Shown: positions 6,382 through 13,476 of the stretch, one piece after another | How the letters are laid out: each line of letters starts with the position of its first letter | Numbering within the stretch: position 1 is the first letter of the stretch | Source of the DNA: CAYHKY01 sp964357355 | Lineage (GTDB): Bacteria; Patescibacteriota; Microgenomatia; UBA10105 | NCBI GenBank assembly: GCA_964357355.1 | Contig: CAYHKY010000027.1 | Span: 1 to 18,262 of the forward strand | Reading direction: 5' to 3' | DNA: 18,262 nt | Position numbers and translations under genes: made by a program | The notes under the pieces: generated by a model | What the model saw: the letters and a program-made list of their open reading frames with translations, nothing else | What the model was told of the DNA's origin: nothing | The model's database searches: none

Positions 6382-6447
6382 CAACTGCTATCACATCTCT
6401 CCAAAACCGGAGAAATTTCCCTTTTGGGGAATATGTGATAGCAGTTG
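6382..6447. repeat. Cloverleaf-like inverted repeat (15-bp stem enclosing two hairpins)
   Basis: CAACTGCTATCACAT (6382-6396) is perfectly complementary to ATGTGATAGCAGTTG (6433-6447). The 36 nt between hold two further hairpins: TCTCC-AAAACC-GGAGA (6398-6413) and TTCCC-TTTTG-GGGAA (6417-6431). Almost every base is paired, giving a three-way junction. It could be a structured RNA, a small mobile palindromic element or a protein-binding DNA extrusion site. No second copy was found in the window. Confidence 0.7.
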
Positions 6448-6490
6448 ATGAAGATGAAATAAATGGTTCAACAACTCCTTTTTAAAGAAC

Positions 6491-6517
6491 AAAAAAGCCG
6501 TAATGCACATCACGGCC
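6491..6517 (-). terminator. Intrinsic terminator (minus strand)
   Basis: Minus-strand RNA has GCCGUGAU-GUGC-AUUACGGC (8-bp stem with one G-U pair and a 4-nt loop; arms 6516-6509 and 6504-6497), directly followed by six U (6496-6491). This is a textbook rho-independent terminator, but no minus-strand ORF precedes it. Confidence 0.8.
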
Positions 6518-6690
6518 TGGGTATCTTATAGTATTTGATGCGGTAATTCATGAAAACCTTGGTTGAAGATTTCTCCGCAAGCTGCAAGGAATTACTGTTT
6601 ATGAGAGTTTCTTTTGGAGAGATTAATTTTCTCAGGGCATACAAGCTTTAAAATCACTATTCTTAAAAATTTGAATAGAACCCTGTTTTG
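6491..6690 (-). ncRNA. Candidate free-standing small RNA ending at the terminator
   Basis: About 170-200 nt upstream of the terminator have no credible ORF on the minus strand. Pairable segments include CTATTC/GAATAG (near 6680-6659), TGAGA/TCTCA, and GTAATT-CCTTG with CAAGG...AATTAC (enclosing roughly 6597-6545). The 5' end is uncertain because no convincing minus-strand promoter was found. The length would suit a 6S-type RNA or another small RNA, but I could not build the long 6S hairpin, so no family is assigned. The alternative is a lost gene that left only its terminator. Confidence 0.35.
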
Positions 6691-6699
6691 TCCTATAAT
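6671..6699 (+). promoter_or_regulatory. Promoter of the interrupted gene at 6709
   Basis: TTGAAT (6671-6676), 17-nt spacer, perfect TATAAT (6694-6699), 9 nt to the ATG at 6709. It indicates that translation was meant to start at 6709, upstream of the in-frame stop. Confidence 0.65.
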
Positions 6700-6708
6700 A
6701 GTAAATAA

Positions 6709-7212
6709 ATGAGTAAACACGATAGAAATCCGAGACATGACGATGAGATGGCCAGGCATATAAAGTTATCCCAAATAGCCCTCTCAATTATTGAAGATCC
6801 CATAACTCACGGATATGCAATTTTTGCATAAAAAGAAATTCGCGATGAAAGAACAATTGGAAAATTTGCTTTGGCTATTTTTCCTGACACTGCAATAGCT
6901 TTTGCCATAATACCTGATGAAGTTAATAATAAACGTGCCTATTACCAATCACTGATCGATCTTGAATTACCCGAAAGAATCAGAATTTGGGAAAATGAAT
7001 CACTCCCCGGAGGTAAAAAGTTATCAGATGCTAGAAGCTTATTAAATCAAATCAGGGCTTCCGCTGATTTACCGAAAGCATTGGTATTATTCGGTGAAAC
7101 CGTGGCTGCACAGGAGGAAGTTACTTACTTGTTTTGTCCGCAATTGGAGTCTCCAGTGAAAGCATTCGATAGGGTTCAAAACCAGGCAAGTATATATCTG
7201 GCAAGACCATAA
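6709..7212 (+). pseudogene. Hypothetical protein gene interrupted by an in-frame TAA
   Basis: One reading frame runs from the ATG at 6709 (MSKHDRNPRHDDEMARHIKL...) to the stop at 7210-7212, broken only by TAA at 6829-6831 after residue 40 (...THGYAIFA). Downstream, KEIRDERTIGKFALAIF continues smoothly in the same frame to a total of about 167 codons. The best promoter lies directly before 6709, while the downstream part has only a TTG (6871) as possible start. A recent nonsense mutation or sequencing error fits best; alternatives are a 40-residue peptide plus a separate protein of 113 aa from TTG 6871, or stop readthrough. The downstream part is a soluble alpha/beta-looking domain (LPKALVLFGETVAAQEEVTY) of no recognised family. 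Confidence 0.55.
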
Positions 7213-7248
7213 TGTGAACAGTTACAAACCGCCCCCATTTCTAATTGA

Positions 7249-8235
7249 TTATTTTATCAGCTTCTCCGGCACATACCCCATCTCCCGCATGTCGTTGAGA
7301 TCATAAACCGCATCATCTAGATCACTCGGTGCTATCCCGGTAAGTTCACGGAATCTAGCTTCGTACCACAAACTGTCCCTGTCTTCTGAATTGTGATTAG
7401 CTAAAATTGCTGCCCTATTGTATTCATTGTATACTACCTGTACATTCAGCGGTATGCCGGCACGGTTTATTCTATATATCCCGTGTCTATCTCGAGTGAT
7501 CCAACCTTCTTGAAGCGCCTGAATCTGTGGGTAGACGTAGGTTTTTGATGGGTCAGTAAGTGAATAGAACTTTACTCTGTGCGTAATGTAATAAAAATAA
7601 ATATTCCACAATTGCTTTCTATCATTTCCTATCCAGGCAGTTCCAAATTTATTAATAATATCTATTGGTTCGGAATATCCGAATAAAAAATCTTTTTCAC
7701 TGTCATTATATGCCGGTCCATATGTGGCAACAAGTGATGCAATATCCATAAACTGAGCCGGTCTGCCTTGTAGTAATTTTCCGCCTGCGCGGGCAATGCA
7801 GCCTAAGTATCCCGTATTTAGATCCCGGTGTAGGCAGACATTGTGGTCTTCGTCTTTTGAAGCTTGAAGCAGAACTATTCGTGACGATATTCCATGCAAA
7901 AAAAGCGCAGCCGTGGCAAACATAGCACCTTCAAAACAATGAGCCTTACCCTGGTGCCTAATTGCTTTAGGAGGAAAAGCTGTCGGCTTTGAGATTCCGG
8001 AAGCGTCTTTTTCTAAGTTTGGCCGGAGTGTGTTTAAGTATTCTTGAATCAAATGTGGCGTAGACAACCGGCTAAAAAACTCAATATCTCGCCGGCTTAA
8101 ATTGACCCCAAACCGCGCAGCTATATTCGCCACTCTGGTAATTGCTACAGGGTCAATGTCATCCTCAATCCCAATCACTCTATTTTGGTATTTTGAAGGC
8201 ATATTAAATGGTTTCTGACGCTCAACTGCATTCAT
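7249..8235 (-). CDS. Transglutaminase-like (papain-fold) protein
   Basis: A 328-residue protein without signal peptide or membrane segment. The core KAHCFEGAMFATAALFLHG (Cys100 at the start of a helix) followed by SRIVLLQASKDEDHNVCLH (His131) matches the Cys-His arrangement of transglutaminase-like domains, where the Cys sits at a helix start and the His on a strand about 30 residues on; the third residue is not certain (Asp138 or Asn140). Proteins of this type are often peptidases or peptide-N-glycanase-like. The C-terminal part (residues ~200-328) is polar with several Trp/Tyr and is not recognised. Convergent with the interrupted gene. The start follows an extended -10 (TGATATAAT) by 15 nt; a second in-frame ATG at 8202 is possible. 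Confidence 0.6.
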   Translation of the reverse strand: MNAVERQKPFNMPSKYQNRVIGIEDDIDPVAITRVANIAARFGVNLSRRDIEFFSRLSTPHLIQEYLNTLRPNLEKDASGISKPTAFPPKAIRHQGKAHCFEGAMFATAALFLHGISSRIVLLQASKDEDHNVCLHRDLNTGYLGCIARAGGKLLQGRPAQFMDIASLVATYGPAYNDSEKDFLFGYSEPIDIINKFGTAWIGNDRKQLWNIYFYYITHRVKFYSLTDPSKTYVYPQIQALQEGWITRDRHGIYRINRAGIPLNVQVVYNEYNRAAILANHNSEDRDSLWYEARFRELTGIAPSDLDDAVYDLNDMREMGYVPEKLIK

Positions 8236-8250
8236 ATTATAGGTTAAATT

Positions 8251-8259
8251 ATTATATCA
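8251..8259 (-). promoter_or_regulatory. Extended -10 element of the transglutaminase-like gene
   Basis: TGATATAAT reads on the minus strand with TATAAT at 8256-8251 and the TG one base upstream. No good -35 is seen, as expected for an extended -10 promoter. Start codon is 15 nt downstream. Confidence 0.45.
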
Positions 8260-8302
8260 TATATTATTCGTAGAAGTGGTCACTTATAACCTCATCCTGG
8301 AA

Positions 8303-8327
8303 CTCCATAAATATGGAGATTATGGAG
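8303..8327. promoter_or_regulatory. Operator-like palindrome with extra half-site
   Basis: CTCCATA-AA-TATGGAG (8303-8318) is a perfect 7-bp-arm palindrome, followed by another TTATGGAG half-site (8320-8327). It lies about 70-90 bp upstream of the transglutaminase-like gene. Confidence 0.4.
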
Positions 8328-8328
8328 A

Positions 8329-8432
8329 TATAGCCTTCATATTGTGAATTGTTCCGGCCATAACTCCTTCTAGACTGATTTTGCAACGTTTTTCTCACGA
8401 AAAAGTTGCAAAATACAGTTAAGAAGGGTATA
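8329..8432 (-). repeat. Dispersed stem-loop repeat, copy B (inverted)
   Basis: Read on the minus strand it starts TATACCC, has a long stem, then TATGGCCGGAACAA and ends GGCTATA, like copies C and D. Its stem is the longest: ATTTTGCAAC (8378-8387) pairs with GTTGCAAAAT (8405-8414) and TTTTTC (8389-8394) with GAAAAA (8399-8404), 16 pairs with one bulge. The TATACCC end carries an outward plus-strand TTGCAA-17-TATATA (8406-8434). Confidence 0.75.
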
Positions 8433-8459
8433 TAAGATCTTTTAAGCCCTTAGGGCCTG

Positions 8460-8484
8460 TTTGATCCGTCTGCTGACGGACAAA
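8460..8484. repeat. TCCGTC/GACGGA hairpin, copy 1
   Basis: TTTG-A-TCCGTC-TGCT-GACGGA-CAAA forms a 10-bp stem with one bulge. The TCCGTC/GACGGA core recurs at 14507-14521 and 17175-17190. The rest of 8433-8575 has a short GCCCT-T-AGGGC palindrome (8446-8456) and no gene. Confidence 0.6.
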
Positions 8485-8575
8485 TACAGAAACACTTGCG
8501 AAGCTGGTGTCCATAATATTTCAGAGTTTCTAAACAGCTTCTTAGAGTCGGACTTTGAGGGACGGTCCTTGTAGT

Positions 8576-10540
8576 TTATGAAAGCGACTTTATTTTCTTT
8601 ATAATTGCTGCCGCGTCAATCTCTTCGTAGGCTAGCAATTCCTCAGCTTTTCCCGATCGCGGAGTTTTGTAAACAGCTAACTTGTATACTGGAGGGTGCT
8701 CATTTTCAGCTAATGCTTCAAGCACGCTATCTCCCAAACCGCCAACCGGATAATGGTCTTCTACTGTGATTATGGCTTTTGACTGGCGTGCTGCGAGTCT
8801 AATCGTTTCTGCATCAATCGGTTTAATGCTATAACAATCTATTACACGAACTTGCGTCCCTTCCTCTGCGAGTAATTTCTGCGCTTCAAGAGCTTCAATC
8901 ACGGTGATACCTGTAGCGATGATTGTCACTTGTTTATTATTGCTATCCGTACCTCCCATGTCATTCCCGCGAAAGCGGGAATCTTCTATATTTGAAGGAT
9001 CCCCGGTCAAGCCGGGGATGACAGGAAATAGATGTGTTTTGCTGCCGCCTATCGGAAACTGGTCATTTTCCGTATATAAAATAGGCGTAGGCTCCCTTAC
9101 AGTCCGTAAGTATACAATTCCATCCCGGTTGACCATTTCCTCAACTAGTTTTTCTGTGGCCACCGCATCTGCAGGCGACAAAACAGTCGAATTTATCAAA
9201 GACCTAAACATACTCAAATCTTCCAACACCATCTGCGACGGACCGTCTTTGCCCAATGAAACCCCTGCATATGTGCCGTTAAAAAGAATTGTTACTCCGC
9301 TGAGAGGCGCCATTCTTATCTGATCGTAAGCACGGGTAAAAAATGCTCCAAAAGTAGACACAAACGGTAGTAACCCTTGTCTGGACAATCCTACGGCTAC
9401 GCCTACCATATTCTGTTCCGCGATATACATCTGTAAAAATCTATCGGGAAATTTTTTGGCAAACTGGTCAGTGGCTGTCGAATTTTTCATGTCCCCGTCC
9501 AAAACCACTAATTGCGTATATTCTTCGCCCAACCTGGCAACCGCATTACCAAATGCCACCTTGGTCGCCACTTTTTCATCTTTTTGATAAGCAGTCAATT
9601 TGTTTTCGATTGTAATGATTTCTTTGTTATGATTATTTTTACCATCCAATCCCGGATTTGGGACAAATTTTATTTTTCCCGGAGATTTCACTGTCCCTTT
9701 CATTTTGAAATCAATTTCACCCAATTCTTTTATCCCCGCTGCAAACTCTTCCGGAGTAAGCATTTTGTTATGCCAACCATTTTTATCTTCCCAGGCGCTG
9801 ATCCCTTTGCCTTTTAATGTTTTGGCGATGATAATAAACGGCCCACCTTGATGTGTAACTGCTTTTTGTAAAGCGTGATCTATTTCAATAAAATTATGGC
9901 CGTCGATAACAATCGTTTCCCAACCAAACGCCTTGAATTTTTTTTCATAACGACTGATATCATGTCCGTGCATCGTCTCCTGCGCCTGGCCAAAACGGTT
10001 AATGTCAGCAATTGCAATCAAATTGTTCAGTTTATTATTTGCAGCAAAATTAGCTGCTTCCCAGATAGATCCTTCGGCCATTTCCCCATCGCCCAGAAGT
10101 ACAAATATTTGCGGTAGGCTTTCATAGACAACCCTTCCCTGGAAATGTTTCACCGCATTAGCTTCACCTGCAGCTATTGACAATCCCTGTCCCAAAGACC
10201 CTGTAGCTGCTTCAGTAAAACGAAACCTTTTGGTCGCGTGACCTTCCAGCACCGAATCAAACTGCCGGTATGTCAAAAGTTGTTCTTTTGTGATAATTCC
10301 TGCTGCAGCATAAAGGCTGTAAAAAAGGGCTGATGCATGGCCTTTGGAAAAAATCAGGCGGTCATTGGCGGGATTTTGGGGATCAGACAAATCCTGTTCA
10401 AAATATTTGAAAAAAAGTTCCGTCATCAAATCCACGGCTGAAAAACAGGAAGTCGGATGACCGGACCCAGCTGCATGAGTCATTATGAGGATGTAATATC
10501 GGATAAGTCTGGTCAGTTTTTTTAGGTCTGCCAAATCCAT
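8576..10540 (-). CDS. tkt: Transketolase (with in-frame repeat insertion)
   Basis: A full-length 654-residue thiamine-diphosphate enzyme moving two-carbon units in the non-oxidative pentose phosphate pathway. N-terminal TPP domain: H28 in GSGHP, H68 in SKGHAS, GSLGQGL (114-120), the GDGE...N TPP/Mg motif (150-153 to N181). Central pyrimidine domain from about 322 with the catalytic Glu375 in YIAEQNMVGVAVGLS. C-terminal domain from about 535. Between the last two, residues about 502-534 are an extra linker encoded by a palindromic repeat (8959-9023), without which it would be ~620 aa, typical of the shorter transketolases. The frame is intact, the insertion sits in a domain linker, and catalytic residues are kept, so the enzyme is probably active. 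Start supported by a promoter 6 nt upstream. Confidence 0.9.
   Translation of the reverse strand: MDLADLKKLTRLIRYYILIMTHAAGSGHPTSCFSAVDLMTELFFKYFEQDLSDPQNPANDRLIFSKGHASALFYSLYAAAGIITKEQLLTYRQFDSVLEGHATKRFRFTEAATGSLGQGLSIAAGEANAVKHFQGRVVYESLPQIFVLLGDGEMAEGSIWEAANFAANNKLNNLIAIADINRFGQAQETMHGHDISRYEKKFKAFGWETIVIDGHNFIEIDHALQKAVTHQGGPFIIIAKTLKGKGISAWEDKNGWHNKMLTPEEFAAGIKELGEIDFKMKGTVKSPGKIKFVPNPGLDGKNNHNKEIITIENKLTAYQKDEKVATKVAFGNAVARLGEEYTQLVVLDGDMKNSTATDQFAKKFPDRFLQMYIAEQNMVGVAVGLSRQGLLPFVSTFGAFFTRAYDQIRMAPLSGVTILFNGTYAGVSLGKDGPSQMVLEDLSMFRSLINSTVLSPADAVATEKLVEEMVNRDGIVYLRTVREPTPILYTENDQFPIGGSKTHLFPVIPGLTGDPSNIEDSRFRGNDMGGTDSNNKQVTIIATGITVIEALEAQKLLAEEGTQVRVIDCYSIKPIDAETIRLAARQSKAIITVEDHYPVGGLGDSVLEALAENEHPPVYKLAVYKTPRSGKAEELLAYEEIDAAAIIKKIKSLS
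8959..9023. mobile_element. Palindromic dRS3-like repeat inserted inside transketolase
   Basis: TGTCAT (8959-8964) and ATGACA (9018-9023) close a structure with two hairpins: ATTCCCGC-GAAA-GCGGGAAT (8963-8982) and ATCCCCGG-TCAAG-CCGGGGAT (8999-9019). The first fits the Neisseria dRS3 pattern ATTCCC-N8-GGGAAT. It encodes, in the transketolase frame, residues 506-528 (PVIPGLTGDPSNIEDSRFRG and following). A related copy is at 15762-15814. Confidence 0.8.
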
Positions 10541-10546
10541 ATCTAT

Positions 10547-10575
10547 ATATTATGAAGTATTCGGCCGTCTGTAAA
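10547..10575 (-). promoter_or_regulatory. Promoter of transketolase
   Basis: Minus strand: TTTACA (10575-10570), 17-nt spacer, TAATAT (10552-10547), 6 nt to the ATG at 10540. Confidence 0.5.
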
Positions 10576-10582
10576 GATGCTC

Positions 10583-10674
10583 TATACCCGTCATAGCTGG
10601 TTTGTCTGCCGAAGGTAGACTAAAGCTGCTTAGAGGGGTATATGGCCGGAACAAATTCAAGTATGCAGGCTATA
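10583..10674 (+). repeat. Dispersed stem-loop repeat, copy C
   Basis: TATACCCGTCATAGCTGG, then a stem GTCTGCC-GAA-GGTAGAC (one G-T pair), then CTTAGAGGGGTATATGGCC and the tail ending GGCTATA. Outer and tail sequences are almost identical to copy D 3.8 kb away and in the same orientation, while the central stem sequence is different but still paired. It lies just upstream of the cohesin operon promoter. Confidence 0.8.
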
Positions 10675-10688
10675 AACAATCGTCCTAC

Positions 10689-10718
10689 TTGACAAACAAT
10701 TTAAAGATCATTCATACT
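10689..10718 (+). promoter_or_regulatory. Promoter of the cohesin/dockerin operon
   Basis: Perfect TTGACA (10689-10694), 18-nt spacer, CATACT (10713-10718), 12 nt to the ATG at 10731. Confidence 0.55.
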
Positions 10719-10730
10719 GGAAAATAGCTC

Positions 10731-12446
10731 ATGAAATCAACAACAAAAGTTGCAATTTTTGGATTGGTTGCAGTAGCTCTTCTTTTTGTGGGAGTTATCG
10801 TGAGCGTCAAAGAAACTTCAAAACCGGGAACTCCTTTTGACATTCGCGAACGGGCCAGCACTCCAGGTGGATCTGCTACTATCTCGCTGGTTACCGATTC
10901 TCAAACGCATTATACAGGTGATGTGTTTCCGGTGAAAGTCATGCTAAATACAAACGGCGCTCCAATTTCCGCAGCCCAATTTCGTTTCCAATATCCGGTG
11001 GTATTTACTGTGGGAGTAGCCGACCTGGAAGTTGTTGACCAAAATACTGCTATAAGCGGTATCCAGATAGAATCCAAAGCTGAAATGTTAGGCAGCGGCA
11101 TGGGACATAATATAAATACTGTAAGTCAAGCCACAGTTGGCGGGATTACTTATTTTTATATTGATTTTTCTGCAATCACTACTGCCATTACCGGATTTAC
11201 CAACAACAATCCCCGGGAATTGGCAGTGATTACGTTTAAAGTTAATGCTGTTGGCACCAAAGATGTGACTCACGACCCGACCCGCAGCAAAGTTCTCATC
11301 AAAGCAGATATAGCCGATCAGGATATCTTGCAAACTATCCCCACCTACACTTACTCACTGGTCGCCGATACCCAGGCACCTACTGTAACAATCACCCAGG
11401 GGCTCGATCAGGCTGCTACATCGACAATATCTGCACAAATGTTTACCTGGACCGGAGTTGATAATCCGCCCAGACCGGCAGATACCATCATCCCTTTGAC
11501 ATACTTTTATCGTTTTGATGCTGATGCTTTTACCACAACCACTAATACCACGGCGCAGAAAACTTTGGTTCATGGAACACACATATTTGAGGTTAAAGCC
11601 AGAGATCCCAGGAACAATATGTCCGTGCCCACGGTCCCCACTAGTAAACGCAACTTCACCCTTGATCTGCGACCTCACCTTGATACTATATCGCCTACTG
11701 CCACCACATCCGGTCAACTGGTCACAATTTCAGGCTACAATTTTGGGACAGTCAAAAATATCGTCCGCTTTAAACAGATACCCAGTAATATCGCAGTTGA
11801 TTCTACCACCACTAATATCATTTCCTGGACTGATACACAAATAGTTGCTAAAGTTCCCGTTCTTGTCAGCAATGCCAAGGTGTCAGTGATCAAACCCGGG
11901 CTTACCAGTAATAATGACTTGGACTTTACCATCCAAACAGTTGTCAAAATCCTCTTCAATTTCCAGGGAATCTCAGTCGACCGCGGACCAAAGCCGGTGA
12001 AAGTGGTGGTGAAAAACCCGACTACCTACCGCAATGAATTCGTAAGTCTGATGGCAAGTTGGAGTGTAGCCGATAATTCGTATATGGTGGAAACACCTGC
12101 TATATCGACACCTTTTACCACCGCTGCTAATTACTCGGTTTCACTTAGCGACAATGCCCATCTGAGAAAACGCTTTACCCCGCTTACCTTAACCGTCGGC
12201 AAATTAAACATCGTTACCAAAAAAGCCGTCACTGACCAGCTAAAAACTGCTGATTTCAATGACGATAACAATCTGACTATTGATGACTTCGGTTTAATGA
12301 TGGCCAAAGTAACTGCGCTCACAGTGCCGGTCAATGCAAGTAATAAAAAATTTGATTTAAATGGAGATGCTGTAATTGATATCTCAGACATTGGTTTACT
12401 TTTAACCAACTATGTAGCACTGGATAACTTTGGCGATCCGGAATAA
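10731..12446 (+). CDS. Surface protein: signal anchor, cohesin-like domain, Ig-like and IPT/TIG domains, dockerin
   Basis: A 571-residue exported protein. Residues 7-25 are a hydrophobic signal-anchor, followed by a polar stretch with DIRERAS. Residues ~48-210 resemble a cohesin domain (GDVFPVKVMLNTNGAPISAA, ...ELAVITFKVNA). Residues ~216-312 look like an Ig/Fn3-type repeat (APTVTITQG...FEVKARDP). Residues ~315-401 are an IPT/TIG domain (ISPTATTSGQLVTISGYNFG). Residues ~404-500 form another beta-rich domain. The C-terminus (506-560) is a dockerin with two EF-hand-like loops: D508-x-N510-x-D512-x-N514...D519 and D542-x-N544-x-D546...D550..D553. Cohesins bind dockerins through calcium-dependent folds, so this chain can in principle be both receptor and ligand. 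No catalytic domain is visible. First gene of a three-gene operon. Confidence 0.8.
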   Translation: MKSTTKVAIFGLVAVALLFVGVIVSVKETSKPGTPFDIRERASTPGGSATISLVTDSQTHYTGDVFPVKVMLNTNGAPISAAQFRFQYPVVFTVGVADLEVVDQNTAISGIQIESKAEMLGSGMGHNINTVSQATVGGITYFYIDFSAITTAITGFTNNNPRELAVITFKVNAVGTKDVTHDPTRSKVLIKADIADQDILQTIPTYTYSLVADTQAPTVTITQGLDQAATSTISAQMFTWTGVDNPPRPADTIIPLTYFYRFDADAFTTTTNTTAQKTLVHGTHIFEVKARDPRNNMSVPTVPTSKRNFTLDLRPHLDTISPTATTSGQLVTISGYNFGTVKNIVRFKQIPSNIAVDSTTTNIISWTDTQIVAKVPVLVSNAKVSVIKPGLTSNNDLDFTIQTVVKILFNFQGISVDRGPKPVKVVVKNPTTYRNEFVSLMASWSVADNSYMVETPAISTPFTTAANYSVSLSDNAHLRKRFTPLTLTVGKLNIVTKKAVTDQLKTADFNDDNNLTIDDFGLMMAKVTALTVPVNASNKKFDLNGDAVIDISDIGLLLTNYVALDNFGDPE

Positions 12447-12465
12447 TCTTGAACTTAAATAATGA

Positions 12466-13473
12466 ATGAAAAAGTTGTGTTATTTATTAGTTACGGGCTT
12501 TTTTAGTTACATACTTTTTTCCCAAACAATCCCCTCTCATGCGTATGTCGGGGGGGGTGTTGGCAAAGTGCTCCTCAATCCTCCCACCTCCAACTGGCAG
12601 GCAGGTCAAACAGTGACAGTTGATGTGTTATTTAACAGTACCAACGTGGTTATTTCAGGACTCCAGACCAAAATAACTTTTCCGGTTGTCGCCAATGACC
12701 TTGAAGTTATAAGTGTCACGCCAAACACTGCGCTTTCTGGTTGGACCTTCCCGATTGCCACTCACCAAACTTCTGGAGGAGTTACAAATATTGAAATCAT
12801 GGGATTAAATATCAGTCCGACTGGATTTGCTACCAATACCAATACTTTGTTTGCTCAATTGACACTCAAACCCAAATACGGATTTACCGCAAAACCATTT
12901 CAATTTGACCAGCCACTTTCTAAAATGCTGCGAAAATCTGATGCTACCGATATTTTAGGCACTACTGCAAACGGCAGCTACAATAATACCGGCCCAACTC
13001 CCATTTCAACCGTGACGCTGAAAGTAAAATTGGAAGGCATTACCCAACAACGGTCCAATCTGATCATGCAAGTAGTCGCCAAAAGTCCTCCCGCCACCAC
13101 CCAACAATTTACTCCGGAGTTTGCTGCAGATTCAGCCGGAATATACACAACTACAACCCTCATTGACCAACTCCTACCAGGTAGCTATGATTTTTTTATC
13201 AAGAGTCCGATCCACTTGCGCCACAGTTTTCCCGGAAAAACTTTGCTAGATGGGGCAAATACGGTTGATCTCACCGGTTTTCCGCTTTTAGCAGGTGATG
13301 CTTATGGAGACAACAAAGTAAACGGCTTGGATTACGGATTGTTCACCAAAGAATTTAGCCCAACCGGACCATCAACAGGCAGCCGAGCTGATTTTGATTT
13401 TGATGCGGATGTAGACGGAAATGATTTTAGATATATTGGAAATAATTACGCTCAGGTAGGAGATGAATTATAA
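12466..13473 (+). CDS. Secreted cohesin-like/dockerin protein
   Basis: A 335-residue protein with a classic signal peptide (basic MKK, hydrophobic core, likely cut after S-H-A26). Residues ~30-175 are a cohesin-like domain (QAGQTVTVDVLFNSTNVVIS, DLEVISVTPNTALSG). Residues ~180-270 are a beta-sandwich linker with PGSYDFFIKSP, like carboxypeptidase-regulatory or SdrD-B-type modules. The C-terminus is a dockerin: first loop D278..D282..N286..D289 with Tyr at position 3 in place of the usual Asn, second loop D309-x-D311-x-D313-x-D315-x-D317..D320 fully acidic. No membrane anchor, so it should be released or held by binding another cohesin. It starts 19 nt after the preceding gene and ends 3 nt before the next. 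Confidence 0.8.
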   Translation: MKKLCYLLVTGFFSYILFSQTIPSHAYVGGGVGKVLLNPPTSNWQAGQTVTVDVLFNSTNVVISGLQTKITFPVVANDLEVISVTPNTALSGWTFPIATHQTSGGVTNIEIMGLNISPTGFATNTNTLFAQLTLKPKYGFTAKPFQFDQPLSKMLRKSDATDILGTTANGSYNNTGPTPISTVTLKVKLEGITQQRSNLIMQVVAKSPPATTQQFTPEFAADSAGIYTTTTLIDQLLPGSYDFFIKSPIHLRHSFPGKTLLDGANTVDLTGFPLLAGDAYGDNKVNGLDYGLFTKEFSPTGPSTGSRADFDFDADVDGNDFRYIGNNYAQVGDEL

Positions 13474-13476
13474 TTT

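Noticed and set aside
6382..6447. Integron attC site
   Set aside because: The outer stem does not carry the GTTRRRY/RYYYAAC core sites and there is no integrase or cassette array.
8904..9323. Plus-strand frame in transketolase encoding SFPRKRESSIF
   Set aside because: This peptide is the usual spurious translation of the dRS3-like palindrome; the transketolase frame is the real one.
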